The notes beneath the pieces are model-generated. The model saw nothing but the letters and a program-made list of their open reading frames with translations. It did not search any database and was not told the origin of the DNA. Positions 33,369 to 41,790 of a stretch of 45,171 bases of DNA are shown here, one piece after another. Each line of letters starts with the position of its first letter. Positions within the stretch are counted from its first letter, which is position 1. The translations under genes and the position numbers were made by a program. The stretch comes from a bacterium (lineage in GTDB: Bacteria > Pseudomonadota > Gammaproteobacteria > Burkholderiales > Burkholderiaceae_C): positions 1 to 45,171 of the forward strand of contig JAVBXK010000074.1 in assembly GCA_030824555.1 (NCBI GenBank). Direction: 5' to 3'.

Positions 33369-34139
33369 TCAGCGGGCGCCAGCCCGCTCCAGCATCCGCA
33401 CCATGACTGTGTGGCCGCGTTCGCGCGCCAGTTGCAGCGGCGTGCGGCCCTGTCGGTCGGTGAGCTGCAGCTGGGCCCCGGCTGCGATCAGCGCGGCCAG
33501 CGTGGCCTGGTGGCGCGGGCCGCCATTGCCCAATACGATGGACTCGATGGCGGCAGTCCAGTGCAGGTTGTTCACGTGGTCCAGCGGCGCACCGGCGGCA
33601 ATCAACTGCCTCACCATGCCGTCATGCCCCAGGTGGGCCGCCGCGATCAGCGCCGTGCCGTCGTAGACGCTGGTGGTCAACCGTGCGCTGGCACCTGAGG
33701 CCAGCAGGGCGGCCAATGTGGGTTCGTCGTCGGCCACGGCCGCGATGGTGACGGCGTCGTAGCGGTCGGCGTCCAGCAGGCCATGTTGTGCACCGGCGCG
33801 CATCAAACACCGCACGGCTTCAGGGTGCCGGGCAAACGTGGCCACGTGCAAGGGCGTGCGGCCGTGGCTGTCGCGGGTGTCAATGGCCGCGCCTCGGGCC
33901 AGCGCTGCGTCCATGCGGGCCAGGTCACCGGCATGGGCTGCGGCGTGCAGGCCCTGGTAGCGGGCCACTTCGGCGGGCGATGGTGCCACCTGGGCCCAGC
34001 CCGTCAGGCTGCTGGCGGCGAGCACTGCCGCCAGCAGGCCCCTGCTGGTGTTCAGCGGCATCGCCATCAGGCTGGTGGCAACCCCTGTGACCCCTGTGAC
34101 CCCCGTGCAGCCTCGCATCAGGCGGGTGAGGCAGTTCAT
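33369..34139 (-). CDS. Exported ankyrin-repeat protein
   Basis: The 256-residue protein carries a probable export signal (LNTSRGLLAAVLAASSLTGWAQ) and then about five ankyrin repeats (about residues 68-256). Consensus pieces are GLHAAAHAGDLARMDAALARGA, DSHGRTPLHVATFARHPEAVRCLMRAGA, DGTALIAAAHLGHDGMVRQLIAAGAPLDHVN and DRQGRTPLQLARERGHTVMVRMLERAGA. The ATG at 34139 overlaps the previous stop (ATGA), giving coupling. In that case a 9-base tandem repeat encodes TGVTGVTGV before the signal; the ATG at 34067 would give a cleaner signal peptide. Exported ankyrin proteins such as Pseudomonas AnkB support a periplasmic catalase, which fits an oxidative-stress role beside the HbpS-like gene. Confidence 0.85.
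   Translation of the reverse strand: MNCLTRLMRGCTGVTGVTGVATSLMAMPLNTSRGLLAAVLAASSLTGWAQVAPSPAEVARYQGLHAAAHAGDLARMDAALARGAAIDTRDSHGRTPLHVATFARHPEAVRCLMRAGAQHGLLDADRYDAVTIAAVADDEPTLAALLASGASARLTTSVYDGTALIAAAHLGHDGMVRQLIAAGAPLDHVNNLHWTAAIESIVLGNGGPRHQATLAALIAAGAQLQLTDRQGRTPLQLARERGHTVMVRMLERAGAR
34081..34107. repeat. Three-copy 9-base tandem repeat at the ankyrin gene start
   Basis: ACCCCTGTG, ACCCCTGTG and ACCCCCGTG lie between the two candidate start codons of the ankyrin gene. The unit is a multiple of three, so copy changes would keep frame. Confidence 0.7.
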
Positions 34140-34639
34140 TTCAGCAGGTCCTTGGCCTTGTCCAGTGCGGTCATGGCACATTGCTCGTCCAGGTGGCCAC
34201 CGGGTGCACCGCCCACGCCGATGGCGCCGATGGTTTCGGTGCCCACCTTCACCGGCACGCCGCCACCCAGCAGCAGGAAGCCGTGGATGTGCACCAGGTT
34301 GGCTGCAGCCGGGTTTTTCTGTGCACCTTCCATCATGGCCAAGGTGGCGTTCTTGGCCGAGGCCGATGTGAACGCCTTCTGTTCGCTCGCGCCCAGTGTG
34401 TGCGGGCCCGCGTTGTCGGCGCGCATCACGGCGCGCACGCTGCCCGCCCGGTCGACCACGGTGGCCGTCACGGCGTAGCCGTTGGTGGTGCAGGCCGCCA
34501 CCGTGTCGGCAGCGAGTTGCGAAGCCAGGGCCAGCGACATGTTGCGCTCGGTCCGCACGGCTTGGGCGTGGGCCAGCGGTGCGGCCAGCGCGGCGGTGGC
34601 GGCCAGGGTCAGGGCGAGGGTGTTCAGGCGAAAGGTCAT
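34136..34639 (-). CDS. Exported GlcG/HbpS-family (DUF336) protein
   Basis: The 167-residue protein has a clear signal peptide (MTFRLNTLALTLAATAALAA ... AHAQA, cleavage near residue 26). A full DUF336 domain follows: LALASQLAADTVAACTTNGYAVTATVVDRAG, VRAVMRADNAGPHT, AFTSASAKNATL, GFLLLGGGVPVKV, IGAIGVGGAPGGHLDEQCAMTAL. Family member HbpS of Streptomyces reticuli is an extracellular heme/iron-binding octamer that signals redox stress to the kinase SenS; GlcG is a relative of unknown function. Here it is coupled to the ankyrin gene and lies directly downstream of a kinase/regulator pair. GGAG precedes the ATG at 34639. Heme binding is inferred from the family. Confidence 0.9.
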   Translation of the reverse strand: MTFRLNTLALTLAATAALAAPLAHAQAVRTERNMSLALASQLAADTVAACTTNGYAVTATVVDRAGSVRAVMRADNAGPHTLGASEQKAFTSASAKNATLAMMEGAQKNPAAANLVHIHGFLLLGGGVPVKVGTETIGAIGVGGAPGGHLDEQCAMTALDKAKDLLK

Positions 34640-34666
34640 GTGTGTGCTCCAGTGAAAACAGGGTCA

Positions 34667-34738
34667 GGTGCCGGTTGGCACCCGTGGGAGCACTGTAAAA
34701 AACCAGGCGATTTTTGCCCATTCGCGCGGCTACGCGCG
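34667..34738 (-). promoter_or_regulatory. Two palindromes upstream of the HbpS-like gene
   Basis: GGTGCC-GGTT-GGCACC (34667-34682) and CGCGCG-GCTA-CGCGCG (34723-34738) are perfect inverted repeats in the 189-base gap between the response regulator stop and the HbpS-like start. Between them a short GGC/GCC stem with T6 on the minus strand could be a weak terminator for the regulator. One palindrome may be the regulator's binding site. Confidence 0.35.
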
Positions 34739-34828
34739 GGCATCCGTACAACTACTGATCGCCCCCAACCCTGGCTGCACCAGGTCACCTGCGGAGGGCA
34801 GTCGTTCCTGGGGCGGCCCGGCGAACGG

Positions 34829-35476
34829 CTACTGACCGCGTGGCGCGGCGATGGTCAGGTCGTCATCCACCAGGGCGGCATAGCCCCTTATCAGTTGCGC
34901 CAGCGACTCGGTTTCGAGCTTGGCAAACAGGTGGGCGCGGTGCGTTTCCACCGTGCGTGGCGACAGGGCCAGTGCGCGCGCCATTTCCTTGTTGGTCAGG
35001 CCCGCCACGATCAGGCCGAGCACCTCTTTTTCACGGGCCGACAGTTGGGCGTAGCGCTCGCGCGTGTGGCGGTCGGCCGCCAGCCGCTGGCGTGACTTCA
35101 CGTGCTGGCGCACGGCCGTCTGCAGGGCGTCGATCAGCTGGTCGTCGTCCACCGGTTTCTCCAGGAACTCGGCCGCGCCCGACTTGAACGCGCGGCGGCA
35201 CAGCTCGACCGTGCCGTGCCCGGTCAGCACGATCACCGGCTGGTCCACGCCCTGTGCCACCATCACGTCCAGCGCGGCCAGGCCGCTCAGGCCCGGCATG
35301 CGGATGTCCATCACGATGGCGCCGATGCCCTGGCGGTCAAACCCGTCTATGAAGCGTTGGGCATCGGGCCAGGTGTGCACGCGCAGCCCCACCGTGCCGA
35401 TGAGCAGCGACAGGGCGCTGCGCACGGCTTCGTCGTCGTCGATCAGGTGAATCAGGGGCGACAGCGGTTCGGTCAT
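34829..35476 (-). CDS. FixJ/NarL-type response regulator
   Basis: A 215-residue transcription regulator with an N-terminal receiver domain and a C-terminal LuxR-type helix-turn-helix. Phosphorylation residues are the acidic pair in LIDDDEAV, Asp57 in VMDIRMPG, the Thr in VLTGHGTV and the Lys in FLEKPVDD. The DNA-binding part runs about 148-205 (LSAREKEVLGLIVAGLTNKEMARALALSPRTVETHRAHL). The sequence LEKPVDDDQL is typical of the FixJ/TodT/StyR group. It starts at an ATGA overlap with the kinase gene, so the two form one translational unit. The likely target is the HbpS-like/ankyrin pair just downstream. Confidence 0.93.
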   Translation of the reverse strand: MTEPLSPLIHLIDDDEAVRSALSLLIGTVGLRVHTWPDAQRFIDGFDRQGIGAIVMDIRMPGLSGLAALDVMVAQGVDQPVIVLTGHGTVELCRRAFKSGAAEFLEKPVDDDQLIDALQTAVRQHVKSRQRLAADRHTRERYAQLSAREKEVLGLIVAGLTNKEMARALALSPRTVETHRAHLFAKLETESLAQLIRGYAALVDDDLTIAAPRGQ

Positions 35477-36996
35477 GGGCGTGTGCGGGCCAGTGGCAGT
35501 TGCAGTTCGAACAGTGCCCCACGGGGGGCGTGGTGGTCGGCGCGCAGGCGCCCGCCCATGTGTGCGGCCAGGGTTTCACACAGCGTCAGGCCCAGGCCGA
35601 GCCCCTCGGGGCGGGTGGTCATGAACGGCTCGAACAGCCTTGGCAGCAGCTCGGGCGGGATGCCCGTGCCCGTGTCGGCCACGGTCAGCACACCGTGGTG
35701 GGGGGTGTGCGCCAGCGTCAGCATCAGCTGGCGCTCTTTGGCGGGCACGTGTTCCAGCGCCTGCAAAGCGTTTTGCACCAGGTTGTGCACGATTTGCTCC
35801 AGTGCAACGGGGTCGGCCATCACGTGTACCGGTGCCGTGGCCTTGACTTGTGCGGCCACCTGCAGTTGCTGCAAGGTGGGGGCCAGCAGGTCCAGCACGT
35901 GGGTCACCACGTCGGCCAGGGCCACGCGGCGCATGGGTTGGCGTTCGCCCGGGCGTTCCAGCAGGCGGCGCAGGCGGGCCACCACGTCGGCGGCACGTTT
36001 GGCTTGTTGCACGGTCTGGTCCAGGGCCTGGCGCAGCACGCCGATGTCAGGCGGGCTGTCCTGCAGCAGCCTGCGGGCCGCCTGGGCATTGGCCAGCACG
36101 GCGGTCAGGGGTTGGTTGATTTCGTGCGCCACACCGGCGCCCACTTCCGCCAGCGTGCCCAGTCGGCTGACCTGCCCCAGGCGCAGCAGCGCTTGCGCGC
36201 GCTGGCGCTCGGTGCGCTGGGCCTGCCAGGCCAGCCAGGCCCAGGCGGCGGCGGCCACGGCCAGCCACCACGCGGCCAACGGCACCCAGGGCACGTGGCC
36301 CCAGGTCAGCGCGCTGCGGGTGTGCACCGTGAACGGCTGGCTGTCGCTGGCAATGGTTTTGGAGGCTGCCAGCGGCCAGCCCCAGCGGGTGGCGGCCATG
36401 GGTTGCAGCACAAACACCTGCTGGCCGTGCGCCAGGTTGATGCCGAGTGGCATGTGGACGGACAGCTCGGGCCACTCGGGCGGGCGGACCCACTGGGTCA
36501 GGTCGATGTCCAGCGTTACGGTTGCCTGTGTGCCCGCAGTGGTCAGCCGGTAGCGGCCGGCTGACCATTGGGTGGCTGTGAGCCGGGTGTCGGGCTGCTT
36601 GAGCGTCGGAGTGAGCGTCGAGGTGGGCGTTGTGGTCAGCGTGGGTGCAGGCGTGGGCGTGGCTGCTTGCGCGGCAGGCTGTGCCGATGCGGGCTCGGCG
36701 TTCACCAGCGGTGCACGGGCCTGCAGTTGCACGCTGCGGATGTGCGGGTACACCGACGTGAGTGGCAGCGCGGCATCGGGCGTGGGGGGCACCAGTGCCA
36801 GTGTGGCCAGCACGGCCTCGTGCTGCACCATTTGCTGGCTCAACAGGCGGTGAATGATGCGGGCCTGTGTGTCGAACGCGTTGCGCTGATGCGTCCATTC
36901 GGCATGGATCAACCACGCACTGCCCAGCAGTGCGATGGCTGCGCCCATGGCCGCCACCCACTTGATGTGTGTTCCCCTTGTTTGCATGACGGCCAT
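35473..36996 (-). CDS. Membrane sensor histidine kinase
   Basis: The 507-residue kinase has a membrane segment at about 13-32, a periplasmic domain (about 33-230), a second membrane segment (about 235-258, VPLAAWWLAVAAAAWAWLAW), a dimerisation/phosphotransfer domain with His291 in GAGVAHEINQPLTAVLANA, and a catalytic domain with VHNLVQNALQAL, VADTGTGIPPEL and EGLGLGLTLCETL. This is the DctB/FixL-like (HPK4) type. The periplasmic part contains a Thr/Pro/Ala low-complexity stretch (about 100-130) and no sensor domain I recognise. The start may be the ATG at 36996 or at 36987. It is divergent from dtd. It probably senses a periplasmic cue, possibly via the HbpS-like protein. Confidence 0.93.
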   Translation of the reverse strand: MAVMQTRGTHIKWVAAMGAAIALLGSAWLIHAEWTHQRNAFDTQARIIHRLLSQQMVQHEAVLATLALVPPTPDAALPLTSVYPHIRSVQLQARAPLVNAEPASAQPAAQAATPTPAPTLTTTPTSTLTPTLKQPDTRLTATQWSAGRYRLTTAGTQATVTLDIDLTQWVRPPEWPELSVHMPLGINLAHGQQVFVLQPMAATRWGWPLAASKTIASDSQPFTVHTRSALTWGHVPWVPLAAWWLAVAAAAWAWLAWQAQRTERQRAQALLRLGQVSRLGTLAEVGAGVAHEINQPLTAVLANAQAARRLLQDSPPDIGVLRQALDQTVQQAKRAADVVARLRRLLERPGERQPMRRVALADVVTHVLDLLAPTLQQLQVAAQVKATAPVHVMADPVALEQIVHNLVQNALQALEHVPAKERQLMLTLAHTPHHGVLTVADTGTGIPPELLPRLFEPFMTTRPEGLGLGLTLCETLAAHMGGRLRADHHAPRGALFELQLPLARTRP

Positions 36997-37135
36997 TGTG
37001 CACAGGCGGTGACAATGGCGGCATGTTCAAGCGCCACATGTTCCCAAACTTGTTCAACAGATTGAATGCACGGGTCGGTTCGGACTTTTGCCGCACGGTG
37101 GTGTGCCGCGTGCACGGGCACCAGAAAGGCCAACC

Positions 37136-37591
37136 ATGCAAGCCCTGATTCAGCGCGTGGCCCATGCCCGGGTGGATGTGGGCGGGCAAACGGTGGGGCA
37201 GATCGGCCCCGGTCTGCTGGTGCTGTTGTGTGCCGAGCGTGGCGACACCGAGGCACACGCCGACAAGCTGCTGGCCAAACTGCTGAAGCTGCGCATCTTT
37301 TCAGACGACGCGGGCAAGATGAACCGCAGCGTGCAAGACCTGGATGGCAAAGGCACGCCCGGCGGGTTGCTGCTGGTCAGCCAGTTCACCCTGGCGGCAG
37401 ACCTGAGCGGCGGCAACCGGCCCAGCTTCACGCAGGCCGCCGCGCCCGATGACGGCAGACGGCTGTACGACCATTGCGTGGCCCAAGCACGCGCCAGCCA
37501 CCCCAACGTGGCCACCGGCGTGTTTGCCGCCGACATGCAGGTACACCTGTTGAACGACGGGCCGGTGACCATTCCGATGCGAATCGTCTGA
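37136..37591 (+). CDS. dtd: D-aminoacyl-tRNA deacylase
   Basis: Dtd hydrolyses D-amino acids mistakenly attached to tRNA. The 151-residue product has the N-terminus [13 protein letters not shown], the active-site motif [12 protein letters not shown] (SQxTL) and the C-terminal NDGPVTIPM (Gly-transPro/cisPro region), all intact. The ATG at 37136 matches the family start; the frame extends upstream to 37088 without conserved sequence. The stop codon lies within the first bases of the repeat at 37588-37650, and the gene is convergent with glgP. Confidence 0.97.
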   Translation: MQALIQRVAHARVDVGGQTVGQIGPGLLVLLCAERGDTEAHADKLLAKLLKLRIFSDDAGKMNRSVQDLDGKGTPGGLLLVSQFTLAADLSGGNRPSFTQAAAPDDGRRLYDHCVAQARASHPNVATGVFAADMQVHLLNDGPVTIPMRIV

Positions 37592-37650
37592 TTTGATAGC
37601 TGCTTTCGCTTATCAATAAAGCGTCAGGCATCAAAAAAGCATCAAAAAAT
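37588..37650 (+). repeat. Short palindromic repeat, copy 4, between dtd and glgP
   Basis: Begins CTGATTTGATAGCTGCTTTC, continues with CGCTTATCAATAAAGCG and AGGCATCAAAAAAGC. The arms CGCTTAT and ATAAAGCG form a hairpin, followed by A-rich sequence on the plus strand (T-rich on the minus). It fills the whole gap between the convergent dtd and glgP stops, overlapping both ends. Closest relative in the window is the copy inside tlyA. Confidence 0.8.
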
Positions 37651-40122
37651 AGGCTTCACCTGCCAGATGTCATCCGCGTACTCGCGGATGGTGCGGTCGG
37701 CCGAGAATGCGCCCATGCCGGCCACGTTCAGGATGGCTTGGCGTGCCCATTCGTTGGGGCGGCGGTACAGGTCGTCCACCCGTTTCTGGGTGGCCACGTA
37801 GTCGGCGTAGTCGGCCAGCAGCAGGTAGTAGTCCGATTCGAGCAACGTGCGCGTGATGTCGTGGAAGCGGTTGGGCTCTTCCGGGCTGAACACGCCTTCC
37901 GCAATGCGGTCGATGGCGGTTTTCAGGTCGTAGTTGTGGTCGTAGTAGCGGCGCGGGTTGTAGCCGCTGGCGCGCAACGCTGCCACCTGTTCGGTGCGGT
38001 TGCCAAAGATGAAGATGTTGTCCAGCCCCACGTTTTCGGCAATTTCGATGTTGGCGCCGTCCCAGGTGCCGATGGTCAGTGCCCCGTTCAACGCGAACTT
38101 CATGTTGCCCGTGCCTGACGCCTCGGTGCCTGCGGTGGAAATCTGCTCCGACAGGTCAGCCGCCGGGATGATGATTTCAGCCAGCGACACCCGGTAGTTC
38201 GGGATGAACACCACCTTGAGCTTGTCGTTCACGCGCGCGTCGTTGTTGATTTCGCGCGCCACGTCGTTGATCAGCCGGATGACCAGCTTGGCCATGTAGT
38301 AGGCCGACGCCGCCTTGCCCGCAAACACCACCGTGCGCGGCACCCAGTTGGCCGTGGGGTGCGCCAGGATTTGCTGGTAGCGCGTGACCACGTGCAGCAC
38401 GTTCAGCAGCTGGCGCTTGTACTCGTGCATGCGCTTGACCTGCACGTCGAACAGGCTGTCGGGGTCCACGGTCACATGGCATTCGCGGGCAATCAGGTCG
38501 GCCAGCCGGCGCTTGTTCTGCGTTTTGGCCAGGCGGAAGGCGCTGTTGAACTCGGGCTCGTCGGCCAGCTCGCGCAGAGCGGTCAGCTCGTCCAGGTTGC
38601 GCCGCCAGGTGGTGCCGATGCGGCTGTCGATCAGCGCCGACAGCGGCCGGTTGGCCTGCGACAGCCAGCGCCGGGGCGTGATGCCGTTGGTTTTGTTGCA
38701 AAAGCGCTCGGGGAAGATCCGGGCAAAGTCGGCAAAGATGGTTTCCGTCATCAGCTTGCTGTGCAGCGCCGACACGCCATTCACCTTGTGGCTGGCCAGC
38801 ACCGAGATGTAGGCCATGCGCACGCGGCGCTGGCCGCGTTCGTCAATCAGCGACACACGGCGCAGCAGGTCGTTGTCGTCGGGGAACTGGGCGTGCACCT
38901 GGGCCAGGAAGCGGGCGTTCAGGTCGTAAATGATGCGCAGGTGGCGCGGCAGCAGGCGGCCCAGCAAGTCCACCGGCCAGGTTTCCAGCGCCTCGCTCAT
39001 CAGTGTGTGGTTGGTGTAGCTGAAGATGCGCTGGCACAGTCCCCAGGCCGCATCCCATTCCAGCTCGTGGTCGTCAACCAGCAGGCGCATCAGCTCGGGC
39101 ACGGCCAGCGCTGGGTGGGTGTCGTTCAGGTGGATGGCCACCTTGTCGGCCAGCAAGTCGAAACTGCCGTGGGTTTTGAGGTAGCGGCGCAGGATGTCTT
39201 GCAGCGAGGCGCTGACGAAGAAGTACTCCTGGCGCAGGCGCAGCTCTTTGCCGTGGTCGGTGCTGTCGTCGGGGTAGAGCACGCGCGACACGTTTTCGGA
39301 CTGGTTTTTGGCCTCCACGGCCTTCATGTAGTCGCCCTTGTTGAAGGCGTCCAGGTTGATGCCGGTGGTGGCGCGGGCCGACCACAGGCGCAAGGTGGTC
39401 ACGCTGCTCAGTTCGTGGCCGGGCACGCCGCTGTCATAGGCGGCGGCAATCACGTCTTCGGTGTCGACCCAGCTGACCTTGTGGCCCACCTGCACCAGCC
39501 GCCCGCCGTGGCGCACGGTGTAGCTGATTTCGGGGCGCATGAATTCCCACGGGTTGCCGTTGACCAGCCAGTAATCGGGCTCTTCCACCTGGCGTCCGCG
39601 CATGATGCGCTGGGCAAACATGCCGTAGTCGTAGCGGATGCCGTAGCCCATGCCGGGCACGCCCAGCGTGGCCATCGAGTCCAGAAAGCACGCGGCCAGC
39701 CGCCCCAGGCCACCGTTGCCCAGGCCGGGGTCGGCTTCGAGGTCAATCAGGGCATCGAAATCTGCACCCAGTTGGGTGCAGGCGGTTTTGGCATCGTCGT
39801 AAACGCCTACCGACATCAGGGCGTTGGTCAGGGCTCGCCCGATCAGGAACTCCATGCTGAGGTAGTACACGCGCTTGGCGTCCTGGTCGTTGGCGGCGGT
39901 CAGGGTTTCGCGCCAGCGGTGCATGGTGCGGTCGCGCACAGCGTGAAACAACGCAAACAGCCAGTCGCGTCGGGTGGCGGTGCGCAGGTCTTTGCCCACC
40001 GCGTACACCAAGCGGTTGGCGATGGATTTGCGCAGCGCGTCGACCGTGTTGTCGAGCTGGTCGTACTCGAAAGCGGCGGCACTGTCAGTCGATGTGTGTG
40101 TGGGGTGGAGTAGGGTGTTCAT
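37642..40122 (-). CDS. glgP: Glycogen phosphorylase
   Basis: The enzyme releases glucose-1-phosphate from glycogen. The 826-residue protein has NGGLGRLAACFLDSMATL, GYGIRYDYGMF, HLNDTHPALAVPELMRLL, KTNGITPRRWL, VQVKRMHEYKRQLLN and the PLP-binding EASGTGNMKFALNG with its Lys. The length is typical of bacterial GlgP/MalP. The ATG at 40122 follows a 93-base gap after glgA. It is the last gene of the glycogen group and pairs breakdown with the synthesis genes upstream. It is convergent with dtd across a repeat. Confidence 0.98.
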   Translation of the reverse strand: MNTLLHPTHTSTDSAAAFEYDQLDNTVDALRKSIANRLVYAVGKDLRTATRRDWLFALFHAVRDRTMHRWRETLTAANDQDAKRVYYLSMEFLIGRALTNALMSVGVYDDAKTACTQLGADFDALIDLEADPGLGNGGLGRLAACFLDSMATLGVPGMGYGIRYDYGMFAQRIMRGRQVEEPDYWLVNGNPWEFMRPEISYTVRHGGRLVQVGHKVSWVDTEDVIAAAYDSGVPGHELSSVTTLRLWSARATTGINLDAFNKGDYMKAVEAKNQSENVSRVLYPDDSTDHGKELRLRQEYFFVSASLQDILRRYLKTHGSFDLLADKVAIHLNDTHPALAVPELMRLLVDDHELEWDAAWGLCQRIFSYTNHTLMSEALETWPVDLLGRLLPRHLRIIYDLNARFLAQVHAQFPDDNDLLRRVSLIDERGQRRVRMAYISVLASHKVNGVSALHSKLMTETIFADFARIFPERFCNKTNGITPRRWLSQANRPLSALIDSRIGTTWRRNLDELTALRELADEPEFNSAFRLAKTQNKRRLADLIARECHVTVDPDSLFDVQVKRMHEYKRQLLNVLHVVTRYQQILAHPTANWVPRTVVFAGKAASAYYMAKLVIRLINDVAREINNDARVNDKLKVVFIPNYRVSLAEIIIPAADLSEQISTAGTEASGTGNMKFALNGALTIGTWDGANIEIAENVGLDNIFIFGNRTEQVAALRASGYNPRRYYDHNYDLKTAIDRIAEGVFSPEEPNRFHDITRTLLESDYYLLLADYADYVATQKRVDDLYRRPNEWARQAILNVAGMGAFSADRTIREYADDIWQVKPIF

Positions 40123-40215
40123 CGGTTTAAAAAGCAGAGCTTAAGTTGTATGTTTGATAAGCGATGAAGGTCGAAATTGCTTGTAACTTGAGCGCTGAAT
40201 GGGGTGCGCGTTGTT
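40123..40215 (-). other. glgA-glgP spacer
   Basis: This 93-base gap is AT-richer than its neighbours. On the minus strand CGCTTATCAAACATACAACTT and the pair GCTTA/TAAGC recall a decayed copy of the window's short repeat. No terminator with a T run is visible, so glgP may still be read through from glgA. Confidence 0.35.
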
Positions 40216-41790
40216 TCAAAGCACGTCCTGTGCCAGCTGTGCGTACAGCCCCGCATAGGCCTGGGCGGCGCGCGCCCAGTCGAACCGCAGGCCCATGGCG
40301 TGGCGCTGCACGGCCTGCCAGTCAGCCGGGCGGGCGTGCAGGGCGAAGGCGCGGCGCACGGCTCGGGCCAGGTCGTCTGCATCCAGCCGGTGGAACACGA
40401 AGCCGCTGGCGCTGCCATCGGCCAGGTTTTCCAGCGAACAGTCGGTGACGGTGTCGGCCAGCCCGCCTACTGCGCGCACCAGTGGCAGCGTGCCGTAGCG
40501 CAGTCCGTACAGCTGGGTCAAGCCGCAGGGCTCGAAGCGCGAGGGCACCATGATCACGTCGCCCCCGGCCACCATGCGGTGCGCCAGTGCTTCGCTGTAG
40601 CCTTTGTGCAGGGCCACGCGGCCGGGGTGTCGCTGGGCGCAGGCACGCAGCGCCTGCTCAATGGTCGCGTCGCCTTCGCCCAGCACGGCCAGTTGGCCGC
40701 CGCGTTGTACCAGCTCGTCCACCACCTGGGGCAACAGGTGCAGGCCTTTCTGGTCGGTCAGGCGGCTGACCACCACAAACAGCAGTGCGGCCGGGTCGGC
40801 TTGCAGCCCCATGTCGATTTGCAGTGCCGCTTTGGCCACGGCTTTGCCGGCCAGGTTGCTGGCGCTGTAGGCGTGGGGGGCCAGTGCGTCGGCTTGCGGG
40901 TCCCACACGGCACCGTCCACACCGTTCAATATGCCGTGCAGCTGCGCTTGCCGTTCGCGCAGCAAGCCGTCCAGGCCGTGCCCCTGCTCCGGCTGGGTGA
41001 TTTCACTGGCATAGGTGGGGCTGACGGTAGTCAGTGCCTGGCTGTACTGCAAGCCCGCCTTCATGAACGACACGTTGCCATGGAACTCCAGCCCGCGCAG
41101 ACCGAACTGGCTGGCGGGCAAGCCCATGGGGGCCATCACCTCGGGCCCGAAGATGCCCTGGTAGGCCAGGTTGTGGATGGTGAACACGGTGGCGGGCACG
41201 CGCTGGCCGCGCTCGGCCAAGGCGTGCAGGTAGGCTGCGCTGAGGCCAGTGTGCCAGTCGTGGCCGTGCACCACGTCGGGTTGCCAGGTGGCATCCAGGC
41301 CGGTGCCCAGGCGTGCTGCCGCCCAGCCCAGCCAGGCAAAGCGCCGGGCGCTGTCGGGCCAGGGCTGGCCGCTGGCATCGGTGTAGGGGTTGCCGGGCTG
41401 GTCCAGCAGGCCGGGAGCGTGCAGCAGATACACCTGTGGCGTGCATGTGGACGCATCGGCGGTGGTCAGGTTGTGCCAGTTGGCCGGTTGCAGCCAGGGC
41501 GCTGCCGTGCCGGCGGTGTCGGCGCGTGGGCCGGGGCCGTCAGCGGTGCCGGGTGGCAGTGCAATGGGTGCGCCGCACACGCTGGCAGCTTGCGCCAGCG
41601 CGGGGAAGGCGGGCACCAGCACGCGCACGTCCAACCCGGCCAAGCGCAGGGCTGGGGGCAGGGCCGCACTCACGTCGGCCAGGCCGCCGGTTTTGAGCCA
41701 GGGGTACACCTCGGTGCACACGTACAGCACCTTCAACTGCGGTGCGGCCTTGTGCACAAGGCGTTTGGGGCGGGTGCGGGTGGCGTTCAC
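40216..41790 (-). CDS. glgA: Glycogen synthase
   Basis: GlgA extends alpha-1,4-glucan chains from ADP-glucose. The 524-residue protein has the N-terminal [26 protein letters not shown], which includes the ADP-glucose-binding [44 protein letters not shown] and the C-terminal [34 protein letters not shown] of the GT5 family follow. The GTG at 41790 is chosen because it overlaps the glgC stop (GTGA) and gives the usual length; the open frame runs far upstream inside glgC. It is translationally coupled to glgC. Confidence 0.96.
   Translation of the reverse strand: MNATRTRPKRLVHKAAPQLKVLYVCTEVYPWLKTGGLADVSAALPPALRLAGLDVRVLVPAFPALAQAASVCGAPIALPPGTADGPGPRADTAGTAAPWLQPANWHNLTTADASTCTPQVYLLHAPGLLDQPGNPYTDASGQPWPDSARRFAWLGWAAARLGTGLDATWQPDVVHGHDWHTGLSAAYLHALAERGQRVPATVFTIHNLAYQGIFGPEVMAPMGLPASQFGLRGLEFHGNVSFMKAGLQYSQALTTVSPTYASEITQPEQGHGLDGLLRERQAQLHGILNGVDGAVWDPQADALAPHAYSASNLAGKAVAKAALQIDMGLQADPAALLFVVVSRLTDQKGLHLLPQVVDELVQRGGQLAVLGEGDATIEQALRACAQRHPGRVALHKGYSEALAHRMVAGGDVIMVPSRFEPCGLTQLYGLRYGTLPLVRAVGGLADTVTDCSLENLADGSASGFVFHRLDADDLARAVRRAFALHARPADWQAVQRHAMGLRFDWARAAQAYAGLYAQLAQDVL

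Noticed and set aside
35102-36564. Plus-strand frames opposite the kinase gene
   Set aside because: Ser/Arg/Cys- or Gly/His-rich antisense translation without domains; the kinase motifs on the minus strand are decisive.
38359-40113. Long plus-strand frame opposite glgP
   Set aside because: Gln/Val/His-rich shadow of a well-supported enzyme gene.
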